DNA of 64,000 bases from Oceanospirillaceae bacterium (GTDB lineage Bacteria; Pseudomonadota; Gammaproteobacteria; Pseudomonadales; Litoribrevibacteraceae), in assembly GCA_015665455.1 (NCBI GenBank), contig JADFAD010000002.1:186001-250000 (forward strand), given 5' to 3'. The notes below the pieces were generated by a model, which was not told the origin of the DNA, did not search any database, and worked only from the letters and a program-made list of their open reading frames with translations. A program made the position numbers and the translations under genes. Positions 28,101-35,877 of the stretch are shown piece after piece (position 1 is the first letter of the stretch; each line of letters begins with the position of its first letter).

Positions 28101-28604
28101 TCATCTTTCAACAAGTTTGTTAATGCCAATAGCAATCGTATGGTCGCAATTCAAACTGTTATCCAGCGTCCTTGGGAGTTAACACGTAATAGCTTAAAAC
28201 AATTGGCATTAGAGCTGGAAAAAAATGAATTCCGAGAAGAAGATCTAAAAGTTGCTTGGAAAGAAGTCAAAAACGAAGATATTGCCGCCCGTATTATCGG
28301 TTTTATTCGTCAAGCAGCGCTAGGTGAAGCGCTTGTTCCATATGAACAGCGTGTCGATAGCGCATTAGCTAAGATACTTAATAGCCAACCTTGGAAAACC
28401 CCACAACGAGAGTGGCTAGAAACCATTGCAGGACAAATAAAAGCTAACATCATTGTTGATGAAAGCAATCTTAATGAAGGTATTTTTAAACAAATAGGTG
28501 GTATTAAACGAGCCACTAAATTATTCGAACAACCCATTACTGATATTTTGAGCCAATTTAATAAATCTATTTGGTCAGAGGATGAACAACAACAGTCGGC
28601 TTAA
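25143..28604 (+). CDS. hsdR: type I restriction endonuclease subunit HsdR
   Basis: The 1153-residue protein starts with a DUF4145-like helical domain (residues 1-140, with RKLGNTATHNFDS), then a charged coiled coil (about 140-245). The nuclease domain carries the acidic residue in GPADYALFIG and E-x-K in GVIEAKKNAKN. The SF2 translocase has motif I (MATGTGKTKTC), motif II (DECHRG), motif III (LTATPA) and motif VI (QMLGRATRR). The C-terminal third matches EcoEI-type HsdR ends. It makes ATP-driven cuts at a distance from the recognition site when bound to HsdM and HsdS. Longer than EcoKI-type HsdR. Confidence 0.95.
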   Translation: MEQVSNFDFLKKHQDWLFKLAESAELNFSSDPNTSLIKIRQLGEAIAQSIAARIGVEAGGNVKQVDLLRDLDYNLRLDDNVRDAFHTIRKLGNTATHNFDSTSHRDALKAIMVGHALSMWFHITFGGNAAKGFKIKKFVKPQDPSEYVRLLEEQVEQLKTESQRSSERIKTAEELRHIESEKAVAERERAEQMAEDKAVWEQIALENEKEAAQYKSAAEAANKEYIKSFQAKPKEEQAAELKRIEKSLFEMDEAETRVIIDQQLVDAGWEADTVNIRHADRIVNGKRVPGSKPEPNKNKAISEWPTASGPADYALFIGMTLVGVIEAKKNAKNVYGAIDQAKRYATGIEDLPADVEVTQHGEFNAPLTFATNGRAYLKQLEQESGIWFLDVRDKSNRRKALKGWYSPQEIKTYLRQTPQQANAELDDMGFDYELKLRDYQKKAILNVEKSIKDGKERAMVAMATGTGKTKTCIALVYRLLKAERFRRILFLVDRSALGEQATVDFGEVKMESITNSFADTFEVLGIEPDKSAVPFPEDDTKVHIATVQGLVKRIMYPSDNGAKPGVGQYDCIVVDECHRGYLLDRELSETEVKFRDQKDYMSKYRAVIEYFDAFKVGLTATPALHTKDIFGDPVFTYTYTEAVIDGHLVDHLPPTRIHTKLNTDGIKYQVNEEVQVYDPQTHQLDLINTPDELNFDVAQFNRKVIAPEFTKEICRWLIESDSLNPYSQEKSLIFCVTDKHADDVVEALKEACDNYLGEVDDDAIQKITGASDKPLEKIRRYKNDRLPNIAVTVDLLTTGVDVPRICNLVFLRRVNSRILFEQMLGRATRRCDEISKERFRIFDAVDIYRQLEKVNSMKPVVTKVDITFTELESEIKDSPDPKLQQLAKDQFLAKLQSKKNYLSHSQHSDFERIVGKPPQKFAQELKKMKVQDVADWFVKNPGLGELLDMKVKGTGGNNKVVISTHGDKVTGTSTGYGSGQKPEDYLSSFNKFVNANSNRMVAIQTVIQRPWELTRNSLKQLALELEKNEFREEDLKVAWKEVKNEDIAARIIGFIRQAALGEALVPYEQRVDSALAKILNSQPWKTPQREWLETIAGQIKANIIVDESNLNEGIFKQIGGIKRATKLFEQPITDILSQFNKSIWSEDEQQQSA

Positions 28605-28735
28605 TCCGATACAATAGCGCTCACTATCTTAAACGCAGATTTTGGCGATGAATAGCCTAGTTTGGAAGAATTTTAAAGCCCATATTGAAGGGCTGCATGG
28701 CTAATACACAATAACGAATTTATAAGTAGAAACTA
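28605..28735. promoter_or_regulatory. 131-bp gap between hsdR and hsdM
   Basis: This is the only sizeable gap inside the defence block and may hold a promoter for the modification subunits. No clear -10/-35 pair is visible. An 18-codon ATG frame at 28648-28704 is too short to support as a gene. Confidence 0.35.
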
Positions 28736-30247
28736 ATGAGCACACAAGACCTAATTAACAAACTCTGGAATTTATGTAACCTGTTGCGAGATGACGGTGT
28801 AACTTACCACGAGTACTTAAACGAATTAACCTACTTAATATTTTTAAAAATGGTAGAAGAAACAGGGCAAGAAGAACTTATCCCTGAAGGTTTTCGTTGG
28901 TCTGACATTGAAGAGTTCAATGCTGTAACTCGTTTAGATGAATACAAAAAACTGCTTATTCACCTAGGTTCACACGGTTCACTAATAACCAAAGCTATTT
29001 TTGCTGATGCCTCAACTTGTATTCGTAAACCAGCGACCTTAAACAAGCTAGTGACTGAAATTGATAATCTTGACTGGTACTCGGCTAAAGCAGAAGGTTT
29101 GGGCGATATGTACGAAGGCTTACTAGAGATAAATGCTAGTGAGAAAAAGTCAGGTGCTGGTCAATACTTTACCCCGCGAGTACTCATCGAGGCGATGGTT
29201 GAGCTCATGAAACCAAGCTTAGATGATGTAATAGTAGACCCAACCGCTGGTACAGGCGGTTTCTTGATTGCAGCCCATCATGAGCTTAAAAAGCACAACA
29301 ACATAAAAACCCTTGATGAGCTAGCATACGAGAAATACCAGCACGGTACATTTTTTGGAATGGAATTAGTACCTGATACTCGCCGTTTGGCGATGATGAA
29401 CCTAATGTTACATGATTTAGCAATAGACGATGACAACGCAGGTGTTTTATATGGTGATACGCTTTCAAACGAAGGCAAAAATTCACTACCCAAAGCGAGT
29501 TTAATTTTAGCCAACCCCCCCTTTGGTACCAAACAAGGTGGTGGGATACCTACGCGTGATGACTTAGTACATTATACCTCCAATAAACAATTAGCCTTTT
29601 TACATACCATGTACCACAGCATGTTAAAGCCCGGTGGCCGTGTGGCAGTAGTATTACCTGACAACGTGTTATTTGAAGGTTCAACTGGCCGTAAAATTCG
29701 CAATGATTTAATGGAAAAGTGTAATCTGCATACCATTTTACGCTTACCTACGGGCATCTTCTATGCGGCAGGTGTAAAAACCAATGTTTTGTTTTTTGAT
29801 AAGCCTACGGATATAAATCAAGATAAAGGCAATACCAAAAAGGTATGGGTATATGACCTTCGTGCCAACATGCCGCAATTTGGAAAACGCACCGTATTAA
29901 CCAAAGACCACTTTAAAGAGTTTTATCAAGCCGTTGGTAGTGATTTAACCCAAGTAGATGAAAGCAAACGCCAAGCTTTTATTGATAACCACCAAGACGG
30001 CAGTGAAATTGGTAATGTGGATACGTGCCGACTAAGAGCGTTTACTCGTGAAGAAATTGCAGCCAAAGAAGATTCTTTAGATTTAGCATGGATACGAGAC
30101 GACAGTATTGAAGATGCGGCCAATCTGCCAGAACCTGATATTCTCATTAACGAAGCCATTGAAGAGTTAGCAGGTGCGATAACAGATTTAAAATCAATCT
30201 TAGTTGAGTTGGATGTGGCAATAGATTCTGACGAGGTTATGGTATGA
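28736..30247 (+). CDS. hsdM: type I DNA methyltransferase subunit HsdM
   Basis: The 503-residue N6-adenine methyltransferase has the N-terminal HsdM helical domain (LINKLWNLCNLLRDDGVTYHEYLNELTYLIFLKM), the SAM-binding motif VDPTAGTGGFL and the catalytic NPPF of LILANPPFGTKQ. It adds a methyl group to adenine within the bipartite site chosen by HsdS and so protects the host DNA. The last four bases overlap the start of hsdS. An AGAA stretch precedes the ATG as a weak ribosome site. Confidence 0.96.
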   Translation: MSTQDLINKLWNLCNLLRDDGVTYHEYLNELTYLIFLKMVEETGQEELIPEGFRWSDIEEFNAVTRLDEYKKLLIHLGSHGSLITKAIFADASTCIRKPATLNKLVTEIDNLDWYSAKAEGLGDMYEGLLEINASEKKSGAGQYFTPRVLIEAMVELMKPSLDDVIVDPTAGTGGFLIAAHHELKKHNNIKTLDELAYEKYQHGTFFGMELVPDTRRLAMMNLMLHDLAIDDDNAGVLYGDTLSNEGKNSLPKASLILANPPFGTKQGGGIPTRDDLVHYTSNKQLAFLHTMYHSMLKPGGRVAVVLPDNVLFEGSTGRKIRNDLMEKCNLHTILRLPTGIFYAAGVKTNVLFFDKPTDINQDKGNTKKVWVYDLRANMPQFGKRTVLTKDHFKEFYQAVGSDLTQVDESKRQAFIDNHQDGSEIGNVDTCRLRAFTREEIAAKEDSLDLAWIRDDSIEDAANLPEPDILINEAIEELAGAITDLKSILVELDVAIDSDEVMV

Positions 30248-31869
30248 ATCAAGTTCCTTCAGGATGGATAGAATCTAAATTGGGTGACTTTGTTAAGCTT
30301 AAAAATGGTTTTGCATTTAAAAGTAAAGATTACATCGATGCTACGGAAAACTCCGTTCCCGTAATAAGAATATCTGATATTCAGAACGGGAAAGCTTTAA
30401 CAGATAAAGCTTCCCATGTAGATCAATCAAAGACTGATGAAAGGTTTTTAATTAATAAGGGTGACTTATTAATAGCAATGTCTGGCGCAACAACTGGTAA
30501 AACGGGAATTTATAAATCCGACAAAGAAGCTTATCAGAATCAACGTGTAGGCAATTTGAAGTTAGTTTCAGAAGACACTTCATGCCCACGGTACAGAAAT
30601 TATCTTATAAAAAGTTTACAAAATGAGATTCTAAAGAAAGCTTACGGCGCTGCACAACCCAACATATCTGCAAAAGATTTAGGCGACATTGACATAATGC
30701 TGGCTCCTTTCAAAGAGCAAAATCGCATTGCAGATAAATTGGATTCGGTATTAGGCAAAGTTGAAACTGCACAAGTTCGACTCGATAAAATCCCAACCAT
30801 CTTAAAGCGCTTCCGCCAATCCGTCCTTGCAGCCGCTACCTCAGGCGAACTCACCAAAGACTGGCGTGAGGAAAATGGCATTGATTTAAGTCGTTGGAAG
30901 AACTCTAATATCGGCGAGTTGGCTGAAGTCAAAACAGGTAGTACTCCATTAAAATCGAATAAGGAATTTTATTTAAATGGCACTGTTCCTTGGTTAACCA
31001 GTACAGTTACAGGGCAGAATTTAGTTACAAAAGCAGAAAAATTCGTCACAACTAAAGCCGTTGAAGAGTGCAGGCTGAAGGTTTTTCCTTCAGGTACACT
31101 TTTAGTAGCGATGTACGGAGAAGGAAAAACTAGAGGGCAAGTCACAGAACTCGGTATAGAGGCAACTATAAACCAAGCTTGTGCAGCAGTATTAGTAGAT
31201 CAGTCAAAAGCGAATAATAATTTTATTAAGCTTTCTATTATATCCAATTATGAAAAAACAAGACTTATGGCTGAAGGGGGAGCGCAACCAAACTTGAATT
31301 TGAGCAAAGTTAGAGCTATATCGGTTAATCTACCTTCAGATGGTGAACAATTGGAGATAGTCCGTATAGTAACTGAATTATTTTCCAACATAGAGCTGGT
31401 AGAAAAGCAATATAAGGAAGCAAAGCTTCGAGTCGAAAAGGTGACTCAATCAATACTAGCGAGAGCGTTTAGTGGCAAACTATTCTCACCAATATCAAAT
31501 GATGAAAGAGAAGCAGCCACAGTTAAAACACAAAGTTCCCAAGCGCCGAATATTAAGTCAAAGCAAAAAGAAACTTCGCAGGTAAGTAAGGATGCACAAG
31601 CTCTCAAGATTGAGAATAAGTTTAGATCACAAATAAAAATAGTTTCAGAACCCGCGACTGAAGGTGCTGAAGAGAAAATTAGCGAAGTGTTTAAGCTATT
31701 AAAGGGCAATAGTAACGGTATGTCCGCACAGGCATTATTTGATTCTTTATCTGATAATACCTTCAGCGCGATTGATGATCTTTTTAGTGAGTTAAAAAAG
31801 CTTATTGAACAAAAAACCGTTATGCAGACTGGAGAAGGTGATAGTAGTACTTTTAAGGTGGCTAAATAG
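30244..31869 (+). CDS. hsdS: type I specificity subunit HsdS with an unusual C-terminal extension
   Basis: The 541-residue protein has the two target-recognition domains expected of HsdS. TRD1 covers about residues 1-150, the first conserved helical region follows (EQNRIADKLDSVLGKVETAQ to QSVLAAATSGELTKDWRE), then TRD2 (about 215-375), then the second helical region that ends LARAFSGKL. Normal HsdS ends close to this point, about residue 410. Here 130 further residues follow: a low-complexity linker (KTQSSQAPNIKSKQKETSQ) and a compact helical domain that resembles a winged helix (EEKISEVFKLLKGNSNGMSAQALFDSL). The stop overlaps the next start by one base (TAGTG). Confidence 0.92.
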   Translation: MNQVPSGWIESKLGDFVKLKNGFAFKSKDYIDATENSVPVIRISDIQNGKALTDKASHVDQSKTDERFLINKGDLLIAMSGATTGKTGIYKSDKEAYQNQRVGNLKLVSEDTSCPRYRNYLIKSLQNEILKKAYGAAQPNISAKDLGDIDIMLAPFKEQNRIADKLDSVLGKVETAQVRLDKIPTILKRFRQSVLAAATSGELTKDWREENGIDLSRWKNSNIGELAEVKTGSTPLKSNKEFYLNGTVPWLTSTVTGQNLVTKAEKFVTTKAVEECRLKVFPSGTLLVAMYGEGKTRGQVTELGIEATINQACAAVLVDQSKANNNFIKLSIISNYEKTRLMAEGGAQPNLNLSKVRAISVNLPSDGEQLEIVRIVTELFSNIELVEKQYKEAKLRVEKVTQSILARAFSGKLFSPISNDEREAATVKTQSSQAPNIKSKQKETSQVSKDAQALKIENKFRSQIKIVSEPATEGAEEKISEVFKLLKGNSNGMSAQALFDSLSDNTFSAIDDLFSELKKLIEQKTVMQTGEGDSSTFKVAK

Positions 31870-33464
31870 TGAAGGTAGACTTTTTAAAAATCAGGGATGG
31901 CTTTAAAAATATCCACAATTTAGAAATAGACTTTGATGATAAAGAGTTATTAACGGTTCTTATTGGTAGAAACGGATCTGGAAAATCGAATATTATTGAA
32001 GCCTTAGTGCGTATTTTCAGAGCTTTAGACCTTGGTGAAGAACTAGCGCCCTTTAGCTATAAATTAATATATTCATTAGGCGCTAATAATGAAAAGCGCA
32101 TTGAAATTGATGCCTCACCAAATTATGGCAGTACTCCTCACCAACAACACAAAATAAAGGTTGCGATTAAGCAGGAAGGTAATACCTATTCAAAACCTGA
32201 AACAGTGGCTCTGTCAAAGGTTAAGCGTGATAAAAATGGGGCTTCTGAGTACTTACCTCAACACCTTTTCGCCTATTATTCAGGACCTAGTGATAGATTG
32301 GAAGACTTGTTTAAGCCTCATAGAACAAAGTTTTATAATCAACTATTAAAAAACAAAGTAAAAATTGAAGATGAGGTTCGCCCATTATTTTACGCGAAAC
32401 CATTTCATAGCCAATTTGTGCTACTCGCTTTCTTTTTAAACCAGCAACATGGTGTAGGTCGTGAATTTCTATCAGAGCAGTTGGGTATAAAAGACTTTCA
32501 TTCGGTTCACTTTGTATTTCGCAGACCTGAATGGGGTAAAAATAATAAGAAAGATATCTTTTGGGGCGCTCGTGGCGTAGTTCGTGAGTTTTTAGATAGG
32601 CTACTCCCTTATAGTTATGGCCCTATAAAATCTACAAGAGAAGAAGCAACATCGTTAACAGGTAAAGGCGTTGATAATGAGTTCGTACATTTGTTTTTGC
32701 CCGATATATACGGTTTAAAGAAAGTAGCCAAAGGCCTAAAGCCGAAAGACTTTTTTAAAATGCTAGAAAGCACATTGCTTTCTGAGCTTATTGATAGCGT
32801 AAATATCAAAGTTAAATTACATAACGATGAAATTGTTAGCTTTAGTGAATTAAGTGAAGGTGAGCAACAGCTACTGACCGTATTAGGTCTTCTAGAGTTT
32901 ACTGTAGAAGATGACTCCTTATTTTTGCTAGATGAGCCAGATACTCATTTAAACCCTGCATGGGCTGCCAAATACCATACTTTTCTTAAGCGCTTTATAC
33001 CGAATCAAAAGTTCTGCCATATCTTAATGGTAACCCATCACCCACTAGCGATTGCTGAATTAGATAAAAAGCAAATACAAGTAATACGTAATAATACCGA
33101 TGGATTGTCGATAGCTGAAGTGCCAGCTGAAAGCCCAATAGGAATGGGCGTTAATGGCATACTAACCAGTGACATGTTTGGCATGGCTACAACGCTAGAT
33201 AGGCACACAAGCTGTGTTATTGAGAAACGAAGGACGTTACTCGAAAAAGAGGCTTTAACTGAACACGAAACCAAAGAACTAAGAAAGCTAAACGGTTCGT
33301 TAGAGCGGTTAGGTTACGGCTATACCCACCCAGATGAAGATTATAGGCAGTTCCTAATTGCTAGGAAAAGAGCAATGGACGCTATGGATTCTAAAGGTAT
33401 AGATGACACTCAGTATCGGTTGAAGATAATTGAAAATATCTTGAAGACAAAAGGGCTGGTCTAG
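31869..33464 (+). CDS. AAA ATPase, PtuA-like, linked to the restriction genes
   Basis: The 531-residue ATPase belongs to the SMC/RecF/OLD-type AAA group: Walker A GRNGSGKSNI near residue 33, the ABC-like signature LSEGEQQLLTVLGLL near 325, and Walker B LFLLDEPDTHLNP near 345. The C-terminal ~130 residues after TTLDRHTSCVIEKRRTLL have no recognised domain. The start is a GTG that overlaps the hsdS stop, and the stop abuts the HNH gene. In Septu systems PtuA is such an ATPase paired with the HNH nuclease PtuB. It also matches the group called restriction-system-associated ATPases. No TOPRIM domain is seen, so OLD nuclease is unlikely. Confidence 0.75.
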   Translation: MKVDFLKIRDGFKNIHNLEIDFDDKELLTVLIGRNGSGKSNIIEALVRIFRALDLGEELAPFSYKLIYSLGANNEKRIEIDASPNYGSTPHQQHKIKVAIKQEGNTYSKPETVALSKVKRDKNGASEYLPQHLFAYYSGPSDRLEDLFKPHRTKFYNQLLKNKVKIEDEVRPLFYAKPFHSQFVLLAFFLNQQHGVGREFLSEQLGIKDFHSVHFVFRRPEWGKNNKKDIFWGARGVVREFLDRLLPYSYGPIKSTREEATSLTGKGVDNEFVHLFLPDIYGLKKVAKGLKPKDFFKMLESTLLSELIDSVNIKVKLHNDEIVSFSELSEGEQQLLTVLGLLEFTVEDDSLFLLDEPDTHLNPAWAAKYHTFLKRFIPNQKFCHILMVTHHPLAIAELDKKQIQVIRNNTDGLSIAEVPAESPIGMGVNGILTSDMFGMATTLDRHTSCVIEKRRTLLEKEALTEHETKELRKLNGSLERLGYGYTHPDEDYRQFLIARKRAMDAMDSKGIDDTQYRLKIIENILKTKGLV

Positions 33465-34343
33465 TTGCGATATATAGATATTAACTTAATTGATGCATGT
33501 AAACCTGACGACTGGGATGTTAATGCCACACAGTGGTTAACTGATATTCAGAATGCCCAGGATAAATCAGCAGAATTTAAGCGACTTGGTAGTAAATGGT
33601 CACCATTCAAGGATAACTTTATCAACCAATTTGGCGATAAATGTTGGTATTCGGAAGTTCCAAGAATTGGTACGGATTTCAATGTCGATCACTTTAGACC
33701 CAAAGGAGCCGTTAAAAAGGCCAAGGAGTCTTATGCAGTCCAAGTCGTTAATGGGCAGAGTCAAAAGCATCCTGGATATTGGTGGTTAGCATTTGAGCCA
33801 AAAAATTATCGATATTCTTGTCAGTACGCAAACCAACCAAGAGATAACGGTGGGAAACACGATTATTTCCCACTGGATAATGAAACTAATAGAGTTTGGA
33901 GTCAATGTTCATTAAGGAATCATAACGCTGAAATTCCCGTTCTTATAGATCCATGTGTACTTGCTGATGTTCAATTATTATCATTTGAAAAATCCCCAGG
34001 CATGGCACATTCTAGATACGATCAAACCACAGATAAATCTAAATATGAGAGAGTGAGGACTAGCGCTAAGTGCTATAACCTTAATCATAAGACGGTGAAA
34101 GATGAGCGGCTAAAAGTAATAACATCGGTTCAGCGAGACTTAGAACTATTGGAAAGTATTTACGGTTTACCATTGGCAAGCAAGCAGGCTATGCAAGTCC
34201 ATTCAGGCAATGCTGAAAATCGACTAATTGAAGCCTGTAATAGGTATGCCCCATTTTCAGCAGCCGCAGTAGCTTTTGTTAAACCCAAGAAAGCAGAGCC
34301 TTGGTTGGCTAATATTTTACCTAGATTAGACCTTAGCGATTAA
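33465..34343 (+). CDS. HNH endonuclease, PtuB-like
   Basis: The 292-residue protein starts at a TTG right after the ATPase stop with no gap. The HNH core runs from C60WYSE through D75-H76 (NVDHFRPKG) to GYWWLAFEPKNYRYSCQYANQ. Related HNH proteins use CxxC knuckles at both ends to hold zinc; here each keeps only the first cysteine (C60WYS, C119QYA). The catalytic histidine and the asparagine of the core are kept. The C-terminus (VKPKKAEPWLANILPRLDL) has no known domain. The pairing with an ATPase gives the Septu-like reading, but I cannot exclude an accessory nuclease specific to this restriction system. Confidence 0.72.
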   Translation: MRYIDINLIDACKPDDWDVNATQWLTDIQNAQDKSAEFKRLGSKWSPFKDNFINQFGDKCWYSEVPRIGTDFNVDHFRPKGAVKKAKESYAVQVVNGQSQKHPGYWWLAFEPKNYRYSCQYANQPRDNGGKHDYFPLDNETNRVWSQCSLRNHNAEIPVLIDPCVLADVQLLSFEKSPGMAHSRYDQTTDKSKYERVRTSAKCYNLNHKTVKDERLKVITSVQRDLELLESIYGLPLASKQAMQVHSGNAENRLIEACNRYAPFSAAAVAFVKPKKAEPWLANILPRLDLSD

Positions 34344-34464
34344 AGCTTTATTGGTATTATTTTTCTGAAAAGTATAACTTTTACATTTCTTGTTGACGGC
34401 ATTTTTCTTTAACTACGTGCCGACCTTGTAATTTAAATTGCCCAGTGATCACCCAGCTTGAGAA

Positions 34465-35688
34465 TTATGGATAATCTGAGTTTATAAGCTTAATTAGTTT
34501 ATTTGAGAGCAACTTCAAAGCCTCTCTCCGTTCTTTCAAATAATCATACTGGTCATAAATACCTTCAACACCCTTTAACTTGTGATTCAAGCATCTCTCG
34601 GCCACATGGCCGGGAGTGCCTTGTTTTGCCAGTAACGTACGACATGTACGGCGCAGGTCATGCACAGTGAAGTGCGGCGTATTCCCCATCAAGTTGGGCG
34701 GTTGCTTCTTCTTGCCAGCCTCATGCCCAAATAGCTTGGTAATGGCTCGGTTAAGCGTATCAGGGCCCATATAAGGCCGCTTACTAGCTCTTCTATTGGG
34801 GAATACATAATCAGCGCCACAAGCCCTTATTTTAAGCTCGTTAAACCACTCAATCGCCAGCTCTGGCAATGGAATATCAATCCCCACCCCCGACTTACTT
34901 CTCTCTGCTGGCAACGACCAAACGCCTTTCTTAAGATCAAACTCAGACCAAGGCGCTTCTGTAAGCTCCCCCTTCCTTACCCCCAACAACACCAGCAAGG
35001 CACACGCTAGATAATTATCACGAGTAAAGCTGTCGCTGTTTTCCCTAAAGATTTTAAACACTGCTTTAAGCTCATCTATAGATAAAGCTCTGCTCTTACT
35101 CTTTTCCATACCACCAGCATCATCAACTGAAAATGCAGCAGCAGGATTAGAACTGACTACATCTAGCTTTATGCCGTGATTAAAGAGCTGCTTGCAGTAC
35201 ATGAGCGTATCATTCGCAACAGTAGGGCGACCGCTATTCACAACCTTAGTTATGATCTCTCGAATGTCTCTAGGAGAGATTGAGGTTGCTTTTGAATCAC
35301 CAATAAAAGGGGCAATGTCTTTTCTATATATGCGTTCGGGAATATTCGGGTATTTGAGTCGCTTGACTAGCCCTTTATGCCAATCCTTAAAAAGATCATC
35401 GACCGTGAAAATCTTTGCTTGATCAGAGCGTCTTTTGAGTAAAAGAGGGTCTGAGCCCTCTCTAAGTTGTTTCTTCTTTATAGCTGCTTCTAGCCTTGCC
35501 TCGGCTAATGAAAGATCCATTAGTTTACCAAGCGTCATCTCTTTGCGCTTTTTGTTCGAGGTATAGCGAAGCATCCAATAGGGCTTACCTGACTTAGGTA
35601 CAACAAAATAAAGCCCATCACCATCAGCGAACCGTCCAGGCTCGCCTTTCGTTTTAGCATTGATTTCTTTTGCCGTTAAGCTACCCAT
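34465..35688 (-). CDS. int: yicC-type island integrase (tyrosine recombinase)
   Basis: The 407-residue integrase has the DUF4102 N-terminal arm-binding domain (MGSLTAKEINAKTKGEPGRFADGDGLYF), a core-binding domain, and a full catalytic domain. The catalytic residues are R in LLGVRKGELTEA, H-x-x-R in HDLRRTCR, the second histidine in LNHKLKGVEG and the nucleophile Tyr in YDQYDYLKERREAL. It sits next to the attachment site in yicC and points away from it. Integrases of SXT-mobilizable islands (MGIs) such as MGIVflInd1 also use the 3' end of yicC, and this one is the natural candidate for that group. Confidence 0.95.
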   Translation of the reverse strand: MGSLTAKEINAKTKGEPGRFADGDGLYFVVPKSGKPYWMLRYTSNKKRKEMTLGKLMDLSLAEARLEAAIKKKQLREGSDPLLLKRRSDQAKIFTVDDLFKDWHKGLVKRLKYPNIPERIYRKDIAPFIGDSKATSISPRDIREIITKVVNSGRPTVANDTLMYCKQLFNHGIKLDVVSSNPAAAFSVDDAGGMEKSKSRALSIDELKAVFKIFRENSDSFTRDNYLACALLVLLGVRKGELTEAPWSEFDLKKGVWSLPAERSKSGVGIDIPLPELAIEWFNELKIRACGADYVFPNRRASKRPYMGPDTLNRAITKLFGHEAGKKKQPPNLMGNTPHFTVHDLRRTCRTLLAKQGTPGHVAERCLNHKLKGVEGIYDQYDYLKERREALKLLSNKLIKLINSDYP

Positions 35689-35798
35689 CTACTCTGCTCA
35701 CTTTTATCGAAGAATAACACCCACCACTTCAAATAAACTATATCACAGCAAACCCACCTAAACACCCACCATAAAAACGTAGAAGCAGATAGATAAAG

Positions 35799-35877
35799 AT
35801 AGACAATCAGAGACTAAAAATAAATTTTAACCCCTGAAAAACAACAAGTTATAGACAACAACAGACAAGTATAGACA
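35799..35877. repeat. ATAGACA repeats beside the integrase end of the island
   Basis: ATAGACA occurs at 35799-35805, 35851-35857 and 35871-35877, with a related CAGACA at 35862-35867, all between int and the attachment core. The placing suits arm-type integrase binding sites or directionality-factor sites, an inference from position. Confidence 0.45.

Noticed and set aside
26000-28600. Short reverse-strand frames across hsdR
   Set aside because: Shadow frames without start sites or family motifs.
28648-28704. 18-codon ATG frame in the hsdR-hsdM gap
   Set aside because: Too short, no ribosome site, and no reason to think it is made.
31869-33464. Reading the ATPase as an OLD-type nuclease or PrrC-type anticodon nuclease
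   Set aside because: No TOPRIM domain and no PrrC-type nuclease region is visible; the HNH partner explains a nuclease role better.
14330-35877. An oriT for SXT-type mobilization or a CRISPR array in the island
   Set aside because: No regular repeat-spacer array was seen, and I could not recognise an oriT by eye, so neither is reported.
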